A stretch of 5,794 nucleotides of DNA from Candidatus Aminicenantota bacterium. Its GTDB lineage: Bacteria > Acidobacteriota > Aminicenantia > Aminicenantales > Saccharicenantaceae. Numbering within the stretch: position 1 is the stretch's first letter; every line of letters starts with the position of its first letter. The notes beneath the pieces were generated by a model that was not told where the DNA came from, did no database searches, and saw only the letters and a list, made by a program, of their open reading frames with translations. Made by a program: the position numbers and the translations under genes. The stretch covers positions 1 through 5,794 of the forward strand of contig JAPKZE010000132.1 in assembly GCA_026393955.1 (NCBI GenBank), given 5' to 3'. Below, piece after piece: positions 1-5,755 of the stretch.

Positions 1-1145
1 TGCGGACCCGGCTCAAGAGCGGCGATTTCGACAAGCTCGATGCCGCGCCGGCGTTCGCCCAGGCCGTCTCGCAGACGCTGTCCGAGGTGAGCAAGGACGG
101 GCACATCGGCTTCGCTTTCAATCCCGCGCTGGCCGAGGACATGCGGCGCCTCATGGGCCAGAGCGAGGAGGAGGCGAACAAGGTCCGCGAGCGCCGGCTC
201 CTCGAATCCCGCCGGAACAATTTCGGCTTCCGCAAGGTCGAGCGGCTCGCCGGGAACATCGGGTACGTCGATTTCCGCGGCTTCGCCTCCCCGGACGAGG
301 CCGGCCCGACGGCCGTCGCGGCCATGAACTTCCTAGCCTACTGCGACGCCGTCATCGTCGACCTGCGCCAGAACGGGGGCGGCGACCCGGCCCAGATCCA
401 GCTCATCAGCTCTTATTTCTTCTCCGAGCCGGTCCACCTCAACGACCTCTACGCCAGGGCCACGGACACGACCGAGAACTACTGGACGCTGCCCTACGTC
501 CCGGGCCCCCGGGCGGCCAATGCCGACCTCTATATCCTGACCAGCGCCCGGACCTTTTCGGGGGCCGAGGAATTCACCTACAACATGAAGAACCTCAAGC
601 GGGCGACCGTCATCGGCGAGACGACGGGCGGCGGCGCCCACCCGACGGGCACGAGGATCGTCCAGACGGACTTCGTCCTGCGGGTGCCCTTCGCCCGGGC
701 CATCAACCCCGTCTCGAAGACGAACTGGGAGGGGACGGGGGTCACGCCGGACATTGCCGTGCCGGCCGCCGAGGCTTTCGACAGGGCCTATGCGCTGGCC
801 GTCGAGAAGCTGGCCGCCAAGGCCGGAACGCCCGAGCGGAAAGCCGAATACGAGTGGATCCTGGCGGGGGTGAAGGTCGAGCAGAACCGGCCGCACATCG
901 ACCCGAAGGTCCTGAAGACCTACGCCGGCGTCTACGGCGAGCGCAAGGTCACGTTCGAGAACGGCGAGCTGTTCTACCAGCGGACGGGCCCGAAATACCG
1001 GCTCATGCCCATGACCGTGACGCTGTTCGCCCTCGACGGGCTCGACAGCTTCCGGATCGAGTTCGTGATCAAGGACGGGCGGGCGGCCGAGCTCATCGGA
1101 GTCTACGACAACGGAGATCGGCAGCCCTCGCCGCGGACGAAGTGA
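1..1145 (+). CDS. S41-family peptidase (IRBP/tricorn-like), 5' end missing
   Basis: The reading frame is open from position 3 to the TGA at 1143-1145, giving 380 residues, and continues off the left edge. The GTG at 87 is not the start: codons upstream of it read as the helical N-terminal region usual in this family, ending in SEVSKDGHIGF. Visible blocks in order are GNIGYVDFRGF (255-287), VIVDLRQNGGGD (351-386), TSARTFSGAEEF with the expected nucleophile Ser at 558-560, and GETTGGGAHP (615-644). A roughly 70-residue tail (about 909-1120) looks like the small beta-rich domain (DUF3471-like) found on S41 and beta-lactamase-like proteins. The Lys that completes the Ser-Lys dyad in CtpA/Prc enzymes, 25 residues after Ser, is Gly here, which places it with the IRBP/tricorn-like group. 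Such proteins are usually exported; the signal peptide would lie outside the window. The substrate is unknown. It is convergent with the next gene, so it is not part of that operon. Confidence 0.9.
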   Translation, partial: RTRLKSGDFDKLDAAPAFAQAVSQTLSEVSKDGHIGFAFNPALAEDMRRLMGQSEEEANKVRERRLLESRRNNFGFRKVERLAGNIGYVDFRGFASPDEAGPTAVAAMNFLAYCDAVIVDLRQNGGGDPAQIQLISSYFFSEPVHLNDLYARATDTTENYWTLPYVPGPRAANADLYILTSARTFSGAEEFTYNMKNLKRATVIGETTGGGAHPTGTRIVQTDFVLRVPFARAINPVSKTNWEGTGVTPDIAVPAAEAFDRAYALAVEKLAAKAGTPERKAEYEWILAGVKVEQNRPHIDPKVLKTYAGVYGERKVTFENGELFYQRTGPKYRLMPMTVTLFALDGLDSFRIEFVIKDGRAAELIGVYDNGDRQPSPRTK

Positions 1146-1165
1146 GCGGCCGGGTCCCCGGTCGC
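1146..1165. terminator. GC-rich hairpin between convergent genes
   Basis: An 8-bp stem pairs GCGGCCGG (1146-1153) with CCGGTCGC (1158-1165), with one G-T wobble and loop GTCC. It begins directly after the stop codon of the S41 gene and lies 5 nt beyond the stop of the cytochrome b-like gene on the other strand. The position suggests a shared bidirectional terminator. Neither strand has a T-tract after the stem, so it is not a classical Rho-independent terminator; it could instead protect 3' ends or act as a weak terminator. Confidence 0.4.
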
Positions 1166-1170
1166 GAAGC

Positions 1171-1866
1171 TCAGGCTGAGGGCGGCCGCTCGGCCGCGAA
1201 GGCCTCCAGGCCGGCGAAGACCAGGCCGGTCAGGACCGAGACGAGCGCGCTGTAGCGGTGGAACTCGAACATGAACCTCTGCCCCGGGGTGCGCAGGAGC
1301 GGCAGCATGGGCAGTAGGGCCGAGGCCGTCAGCAGGAATCCGGCGACGACGAAGAGCCAGAAGGCCCAGATCTTCACCCGGCCGGCGGTGATGCCCATCC
1401 GGCGCGGGTCGAGAAGCGCCAGGCTCAGGCTGACCGGCCCGGGCACGGAGACGAAATTCCGGCCTTTGAACAGGACCAGGAGGACGAGCGAGACCGCGAA
1501 CAGGCCTCCCGCCATGACGTGGCCGACGAGCGGGAAGCCGAAGAGCCCGCGGGGGATGAAGACGGCAAAGAAGAAGCCGCTCGCCCCGAGATACAGAAAG
1601 CTCCCGTAGAAGCCGATCAAGAGCCACTTCTCCAGGACGGGCTCCCGCCACAGAGGCAGTCTTTTGACATACGTCCAGCAGGCCTTCGGCGACGCCTTCC
1701 GGGACATCTGGATAGTCCGGAGGGCGAACCAGGCCAAGAAGCGCCTGCCGACTTCGGTGTAGATGAGGGAGGACCGGGCCTCCTCGCGGGTGGTCCAGAA
1801 GCGATGAAAGGCCAGGCCGAGGACGGTTCCCGCGACCGAGAAGAGGGTGACGATCGGGAACAGCAT
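1171..1866 (-). CDS. Cytochrome b-like integral membrane subunit, five predicted helices
   Basis: The 231-residue product is strongly hydrophobic. Predicted helices are at about residues 1-20, 81-104, 114-134, 166-190 and 200-222. A basic, Arg/Lys-rich stretch at 21-80 should be cytoplasmic, so the N-terminus is outside. Histidines are few: H21 at the inner end of helix 1, H116 (VGHVMAGG) at the outer end of helix 3, and H203 (FEFHRYSAL) at the outer end of helix 5. H116 and H203 could ligate one b-type heme near the periplasmic face. The general form resembles di-haem cytochrome b/b561-type quinone-reactive subunits, but no family signature is certain. It follows the heptaheme cytochrome gene directly, so a membrane partner for that protein is the likely role, passing electrons to or from quinone. 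An alternative GTG start at 1875-1873 would add three residues. It could also be a haem-free anchor. Confidence 0.75.
   Translation of the reverse strand: MLFPIVTLFSVAGTVLGLAFHRFWTTREEARSSLIYTEVGRRFLAWFALRTIQMSRKASPKACWTYVKRLPLWREPVLEKWLLIGFYGSFLYLGASGFFFAVFIPRGLFGFPLVGHVMAGGLFAVSLVLLVLFKGRNFVSVPGPVSLSLALLDPRRMGITAGRVKIWAFWLFVVAGFLLTASALLPMLPLLRTPGQRFMFEFHRYSALVSVLTGLVFAGLEAFAAERPPSA
1182..1197. repeat. Inverted repeat inside the 3' end of the cytochrome b-like gene
   Basis: GCGGCCG (1182-1188) and CGGCCGC (1191-1197) form a perfect 7-bp inverted repeat around a 2-nt centre, or a 6-bp stem with a 4-nt loop. A smaller one, CTCAG-G-CTGAG, lies at 1170-1180, and GGCCT-CC-AGGCC lies at 1201-1212. 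Together with the hairpin at 1146-1165 they make a run of four potential stem-loops across the convergent gene ends. Short palindromes are frequent in GC-rich DNA, so only the clustering at this site is suggestive. Confidence 0.3.
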
Positions 1867-1884
1867 GGCGCTCACCTTTTCTCC
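1864..1884 (-). promoter_or_regulatory. Ribosome-binding region with two possible starts for the cytochrome b-like gene
   Basis: On the minus strand GGAG (1884-1881) is followed after 5 nt by GTG (1875-1873), and AAGG (1878-1875) is followed after 8 nt by ATG (1866-1864) in the same frame. The GTG overlaps the cytochrome c stop codon as GTGA, repeating the ATGA overlap at the other operon junction. The ATG was chosen because ATG is the commoner start and the first helix begins right there. The choice changes only three residues. Both arrangements imply translational coupling with the upstream gene. Confidence 0.5.
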
Positions 1885-4250
1885 AGGAACCCGGCGACGC
1901 GGCCGAGCGCGATCAGGGCCGCCAGGAAAAGAAGAGACCCGACGACGGCCGCGCAAATGGCCAGGACGATCTTGAATACCGGCCGGACGATGAACGACAG
2001 GCCGAAGACGCGCTGGAACAGCCCGCCGAGGCCCATGAAGGCCGCGGCCGAGCGCCTGTCCACGCTCTTCGTCAGCAGCGGCCCCGTCCCCTTGATCGAA
2101 TCGAAAAAGAAGTCCGAGCCGCCGCTGTGGCAATCCGTGCAGCCGCCCCAGCCGAGGGACTGCTGGGCCGGCCGGACGTCGTGGGCCAGGGGCCAGGTCA
2201 CGGGCCCGGCCGCCGCGTCCTTGCGGGACGTCAGCCGTCCGCTCTTGTCGAGATGGAAGAGCCGGCCGCCGGAGAGATAGACGCAGTCGCCGGCCGGAGC
2301 CGTCTTCGCCATCGCCTTGAGGACGAGGCCGACCTGCTCCTCGGTCAGCGTCTGCTCCGTGCCCGCCTTGGCGGTCACGGTCCGGACGTCGAAGTCCGTC
2401 GCCAGGGGCAGGAATTTCCCCTGGGCCAGCCAGCCCGGCCCGGCCGCCGGGCCGAGCTCGGCGGGTATCTCCGAGACTTCGAGGAAGCCGTCGGCCAGAC
2501 GGTAGAGCGTCTTCCGGACGGCGATGGCCGGCTCGCCCGGCCGGTCGGCGACCGTGCCCAGGGCCTGGAGGACTTCCTGGAATCGCGTCTCGATGGCCGG
2601 GTCCTTGTCCGCCGCCGCGGGATCGAAGTCGGGGACGAGCGGCAGGACCTCCGGGCCCTTGCCGATCCCCCAGAAGGCCGCCTCGCCCGCCTTCCCCTTG
2701 TCCCGTTTCGCCGCGTCGAGGCCGCCGTCGACGGTCGGGGCGAAGACGAAGAGGCCCGACGCGAGGAGGGGCGTTTCGTCCCCGGCCATGACCTGGCTCA
2801 GGGCGATGAGGACCTTGGCGACGCGCTCCTCCGGATCGAGGATGTCGCCGGCCGCGGCCTCGACGGTCCCTGGTTTTAGGGGAGTGAGGTCCTGGCCCGA
2901 TCGCAGCGCCCAGTAGGCGGGCCAGACGAGCCGGTGGGGGGCGATCCTGTGGGCCGCATCCTTCTTATAGACGGGCTCGAGGATCGCCGGCGTGTCGGTC
3001 GACCAGGTGGCGACGCCGTAGACGCCGAGCCGGTTGGCCCGCGAGGTCCGGACGCGGGTGAACCCCTCCTGCGGCTTCGGGCCCGAATGACAGACCGTGC
3101 AGGCGAGCCTCTTGAAGTGGACGAGCGGGATCCCGGTGTGTTTCGGGGTGGGGGCCCCGAGGCGCCCCGGCGCGACCGTCTTCCCGCCGTCGGCGTCCTC
3201 CCCGAGATGACAGCCCCGGCAGGTGAAGGAGGCGGCGGTCTTGTTGCCCGTCTCGGCGGCCTCGCCCTCGTAGCCGCGGACGATGGCGTGGCCGAGATCG
3301 TTCCTGTGGCAGTCGGCGCACTTCAGCCCGGCCGCCGCGTGGACGTCGGCGTCGGCGCTCCATCGGACCGCGTCCTTCGGCGCGACCGAGTGGCAGGCCA
3401 GGCAGCGGTCGTCGGAGGGCCGGTAGCTCAGATCGAAGAAGTAGCGGTGCTTGGCGTCGAAATCGACCGTCCGGTATTTGACCGACGGCACGACGGCCCA
3501 TTCGTGGTCGTCGACGTTGGGCCCGTCGGCGATGTCCCAGGTCTCCTTGAGCCGGGAGGCCATGCCCCCGACCTCCCCGACGCCGGCCGCGGCGGTGGCC
3601 GCCCAGCGCAGGTTCTCGCGCAGGACCTGCTTGGCCCACTCGCTGTGGTCCTGGCGGCCGGACCGGTTGTGGCAGGCCAGGCAGTTGACTTCGGCCTGGC
3701 CCGAGACGCTCCAGCGCGCCTCCGGGTGGGCCTCGACCTCGGCCGCTGGCGGTTCGGCCGGCCCGCCGCCGGGCAGGTGCCGGCCGAAGAGCAGGGTGAA
3801 GTCCCAGGCCGTCAGGCCGGCCGCCGCAGGCTCGAACGTGCCCGGCCACTTCCGGTAGGACAGCGGCAGGATGGTCCCCGTCTTCGGATCGACTTGGAGC
3901 CAGGGCTCGCCCGGACGGCCGCTTTTCGCCGCGGTCATGGCGCCGAAATGCCAGCCCGACCGGATCCTGTCGTAATCGTGGCACGGGCCGCAGGTGTAGC
4001 GGGCCGAGAACGGCCGCGGGTCCGTCTCGGTCGGGACGATGAGCTCGTCGTTCTCGTCGCGGAGCGGGATGAAATGGGCGGGCAGCGTCCGGCCGCCGTC
4101 CCAGACGATGTGCTTCCCGTTCTGGGCCGGCGCCGGGGCCGGCGTCTGGCCCGACCCGGTCGTCGCGGACGGGGCGCCCGCGGCCAGGACGAGGACGGCG
4201 GCCAGGGCTCCGCCGGCAGCCCGGAGAGAGGTCCGTCCCGCGCGGCTCAT
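1872..4250 (-). CDS. Heptaheme c-type cytochrome with signal peptide and C-terminal membrane anchor
   Basis: The 792-residue product has seven CXXCH haem-attachment motifs at residues 87-91, 190-194, 283-287, 311-315, 344-348, 384-388 and 704-708. The N-terminus has arginines followed by an Ala/Leu/Val-rich stretch (about 10-29), a Sec-type signal, then an Ala/Pro linker. A hydrophobic helix at about 756-783, followed by basic residues, anchors the C-terminus with the haem domain outside. Extra histidines near the motifs (SGWHFG at 98-103, KHTGIPLVHFKR at 370-381) are candidate distal ligands. Residues 389-703 contain no haem motif and I do not recognise a domain there. The start at 4250 gives the signal peptide and a 4-nt ATGA overlap with the upstream gene; the open frame continues further 5', but that part lies antisense-like within the oxidoreductase gene. 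GGAG lies 11 nt upstream, so coupling is likely. The role is inferred as electron transfer between the periplasmic oxidoreductase and the membrane subunit; the terminal partner is unknown. Confidence 0.93.
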   Translation of the reverse strand: MSRAGRTSLRAAGGALAAVLVLAAGAPSATTGSGQTPAPAPAQNGKHIVWDGGRTLPAHFIPLRDENDELIVPTETDPRPFSARYTCGPCHDYDRIRSGWHFGAMTAAKSGRPGEPWLQVDPKTGTILPLSYRKWPGTFEPAAAGLTAWDFTLLFGRHLPGGGPAEPPAAEVEAHPEARWSVSGQAEVNCLACHNRSGRQDHSEWAKQVLRENLRWAATAAAGVGEVGGMASRLKETWDIADGPNVDDHEWAVVPSVKYRTVDFDAKHRYFFDLSYRPSDDRCLACHSVAPKDAVRWSADADVHAAAGLKCADCHRNDLGHAIVRGYEGEAAETGNKTAASFTCRGCHLGEDADGGKTVAPGRLGAPTPKHTGIPLVHFKRLACTVCHSGPKPQEGFTRVRTSRANRLGVYGVATWSTDTPAILEPVYKKDAAHRIAPHRLVWPAYWALRSGQDLTPLKPGTVEAAAGDILDPEERVAKVLIALSQVMAGDETPLLASGLFVFAPTVDGGLDAAKRDKGKAGEAAFWGIGKGPEVLPLVPDFDPAAADKDPAIETRFQEVLQALGTVADRPGEPAIAVRKTLYRLADGFLEVSEIPAELGPAAGPGWLAQGKFLPLATDFDVRTVTAKAGTEQTLTEEQVGLVLKAMAKTAPAGDCVYLSGGRLFHLDKSGRLTSRKDAAAGPVTWPLAHDVRPAQQSLGWGGCTDCHSGGSDFFFDSIKGTGPLLTKSVDRRSAAAFMGLGGLFQRVFGLSFIVRPVFKIVLAICAAVVGSLLFLAALIALGRVAGFLEKR

Positions 4251-5626
4251 GCTTTGAACATCTCCGGCCGGAACTCGAAGACCCGGCGGGCCTTGACGGC
4301 CTCGTTGGTCCTGAGCACGGCGACGCACGACTCGTAGGCCAGCTCGGCGGGACAGTTGAGCGGCGTTCCGTGGCGCACCGCGTCGAAGAAGTTCTCGAGG
4401 TGGGGCTGGTGGGCCGGCTTGGCCAGCTCGACCGGCAGGGGCCAGCGGCCCGCCTCGGCCGTCACGCGGACGTCGACGTAGATGTTCTTGGTCGACGACT
4501 TCTGGATGGGCACGGCCTCGGACTGGAGCAGGCCGGCCTTGGCCAGCGAATCCCACTCGGGCGCGTGGGCCTCGCGCATGGCCCAGTTGCCGCGCTGGGG
4601 GATCTCGGACAGGACGAGCGATCCGTTCTCGCCCATGAAGGTCTCGTAGAAGCCGCCGTGCTGGGTCGTCGTCTGGACCTGGTAGAAGGCCCGGCACACG
4701 CCGTCCTTCGTTTCGTATTCGTAGATGGCCATGACGTTGTCGTACCATTCCCAGTTCCTGTAATAATCGAGGCCGCCGCTGGCCACGACCGACCGGGGCG
4801 GCGCGCCGTGGACCCAGCTGAAGAGGTCGATCTGGTGCGAGCCCAGATCGACCATGGGCCCGCCGCCGTACTTCTTGTACAGCCGCCAGTTGCGGAACTC
4901 GGTCATGGAGGCGTAGCCGTATTTATCGAGCGTGGCCTGGTCGATGGCGTACTTTTCCGGCCAGCCCAGCAGGTCGGCTTTGGCCCGGTTCCACTGGGCG
5001 AAGTTGACGGTCACCCGCCCCAGGATCTTCTTGTCGCGGATGAGGCGGTCGATGGCGTGGATGTAGCGGGGGTTGGAGCGGCGCTGGTGGCCGATCTGAA
5101 GGAGCTGGCCGGTCTCGCGGGCGGTCAGGACCATGGAGCGGGCCTTCTCGAGCGAGTTCGACATCTCCTTTTCGCAGTAGACCGGCAGGCCGGCCCGGAG
5201 GCAGGCGTTGGCGTGTTCGGCGTGGACCCAGTCCGGCGTGGCGACGATCGCGGCGTCGAGGCCCTTCTCGGACGCGAGCAGGTCGCGGTAGTCCTCGTAG
5301 GCGGCGGCCAGGTGGCCGTACTTCTTGAGGTAGTTGCCGGTGTACTGGCGGCTGTAAGACCAGATGTCGCAGATGGCCGCGATGCGGACGGACGGGATGC
5401 GCAGCATCGATTCGACCAGCACCCGGCCCTGGGCGCCGCAGCCGATGACGGCGACCCGAAGCTCGTCGCCGCCCTTCGCGGCGGCCGGCGCGGGCGCCGC
5501 CGGCGGCGCGTCCTGACCGAAGGCCGCCCCGGCCAGGGCGGCGCCGAGCCCGGCCGTGGCCGACGACTTGAGGAAATCCCGGCGGCTGATCCCCCCGGCC
5601 GCGGGGGTCTTGGTGGCTTGGCCCAT
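4247..5626 (-). CDS. Tat-exported Gfo/Idh/MocA-family oxidoreductase
   Basis: The 459-residue product starts with a twin-arginine signal (SRRDFLK at 14-20, then a small-residue hydrophobic stretch to about 37), so it is exported folded with its cofactor. An Ala/Pro linker (38-52) precedes a Rossmann fold: VAVIGCGAQG with GxGxxG at 62-67, and an acidic D87 at the end of the second strand (AAICDI), which favours NAD(H) over NADP(H). The family Lys lies in CEKE (151-154), where most members have EKP. GGGPMVDLGSHQID (254-267) supplies the D260/H264 active-site pair of the C-terminal domain. Family members oxidise sugars, glycosides or cyclitols, or work redox-neutrally with bound NAD, as in glucose-fructose oxidoreductase. 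QIGHQRRSNPRY (177-188) marks a subgroup I associate with Planctomycetota and Acidobacteriota proteins. The start at 5626 has AGGAG 7 nt upstream. It is the first gene of the operon and overlaps the cytochrome gene by 4 nt. The substrate cannot be read from sequence. Confidence 0.93.
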   Translation of the reverse strand: MGQATKTPAAGGISRRDFLKSSATAGLGAALAGAAFGQDAPPAAPAPAAAKGGDELRVAVIGCGAQGRVLVESMLRIPSVRIAAICDIWSYSRQYTGNYLKKYGHLAAAYEDYRDLLASEKGLDAAIVATPDWVHAEHANACLRAGLPVYCEKEMSNSLEKARSMVLTARETGQLLQIGHQRRSNPRYIHAIDRLIRDKKILGRVTVNFAQWNRAKADLLGWPEKYAIDQATLDKYGYASMTEFRNWRLYKKYGGGPMVDLGSHQIDLFSWVHGAPPRSVVASGGLDYYRNWEWYDNVMAIYEYETKDGVCRAFYQVQTTTQHGGFYETFMGENGSLVLSEIPQRGNWAMREAHAPEWDSLAKAGLLQSEAVPIQKSSTKNIYVDVRVTAEAGRWPLPVELAKPAHQPHLENFFDAVRHGTPLNCPAELAYESCVAVLRTNEAVKARRVFEFRPEMFKA

Positions 5627-5633
5627 GGTGTCA

Positions 5634-5638
5634 CTCCT
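5634..5638 (-). promoter_or_regulatory. Shine-Dalgarno site of the Gfo/Idh/MocA gene
   Basis: On the minus strand AGGAG is followed by a 7-nt spacer and ATG at 5626-5624. This fixes the start just before the Tat signal and is the strongest ribosome-binding site of the operon, consistent with this being its first gene. Confidence 0.8.
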
Positions 5639-5658
5639 GCCTCGGTTGAGACCGGTTC

Positions 5659-5669
5659 ATCATACTATA
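5659..5669 (-). promoter_or_regulatory. Candidate -10 element of the operon promoter
   Basis: The minus strand reads TATAGTATGAT here, offering TATGAT (5664-5659) or TATAGT (5669-5664), each one mismatch from TATAAT. It lies about 33 nt upstream of the start codon, in the most AT-rich patch of the window. No convincing -35 box is found at 16-18 nt spacing, so activator dependence or an alternative sigma factor is possible. Confidence 0.35.
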
Positions 5670-5697
5670 AAAGGCCCCTTTCGAAGAAGAGAGAGGT

Positions 5698-5726
5698 TTG
5701 ACTTTTCCCCCTTCCGATAATACGCT
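5698..5726 (+). promoter_or_regulatory. Candidate promoter for the divergent rightward gene
   Basis: TTGACT (5698-5703) matches the -35 consensus at five of six positions. At 17 nt spacing the -10 would be TACGCT (5721-5726), a weak match. The better -10 look-alikes GATAAT (5716-5721) and TAATAC (5718-5723) are only 12 and 14 nt away, which is too short for a normal sigma-70 promoter. The call rests mainly on the -35 match and on the position upstream of the rightward start codons. Confidence 0.25.
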
Positions 5727-5753
5727 GACCGTCGAGAGGCGTCCGTATTCCGG
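5714..5753. repeat. Imperfect inverted repeat in the divergent intergenic region
   Basis: AATACG (5719-5724) is repeated inverted as CGTATT (5744-5749), 19 nt apart. With a one-base bulge and one mismatch the arms extend to CCGATAATACG (5714-5724) and CGTATTCCGG (5744-5753). This could be an operator half-site pair or an mRNA leader hairpin of the rightward gene. The match is short and could be chance. Confidence 0.25.
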
Positions 5754-5755
5754 GC

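Noticed and set aside
87..89. GTG at 87 as the start of the S41 peptidase
   Set aside because: The frame is open to the left edge and upstream codons encode sequence typical of the family's N-terminal region. The gene is truncated by the window.
1876..2133. 5' extension of the cytochrome b-like frame to an ATG at 2133
   Set aside because: It would overlap the 3' end of the cytochrome gene, including its seventh haem site and membrane helix. It reads as low-complexity Arg/Gly-rich sequence before the clear start at 1866 or 1875.
1519..2280. Plus-strand frame opposite the cytochrome b-like gene and the cytochrome 3' end
   Set aside because: It is charged low-complexity translation with no motif. 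The opposite strand has clear membrane helices and a haem site.
2965..3984. Second minus-strand frame inside the cytochrome gene
   Set aside because: The Arg/Pro/Gly-rich translation is a frame-shifted shadow of the haem domain.
2934..4337. Long open frame on the plus strand antisense to the cytochrome gene
   Set aside because: It is compositionally biased (Gly/Arg/Val/Pro) with no recognisable domain, and lies opposite six CXXCH motifs. It is a GC-driven shadow.
4251..4748. 5' extension of the cytochrome frame upstream of 4250
   Set aside because: The frame stays open into the oxidoreductase gene, but the extension is Arg/Pro-rich and lacks any motif. The ATG at 4250 gives a proper signal peptide and an ATGA overlap.
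4247..5626. Assignment of the oxidoreductase as a GH109 glycosidase
   Set aside because: GH109 enzymes also carry Tat signals and bind NAD, but the HGLGP-type motif I associate with them is absent, and GGGPMVDLGSH is seen instead.
5651..5656. ACCGGT palindrome near the operon start
   Set aside because: The flanking TGA/TCA arms are offset by one base, so it does not extend beyond six bases and is likely chance.
4370..5701. Long open frame on the plus strand antisense to the oxidoreductase gene
   Set aside because: Its translation is Val/Gly/Ala/Arg/Asp-biased with no motif, as expected opposite a high-GC gene. The minus strand has an unmistakable Gfo/Idh/MocA protein.
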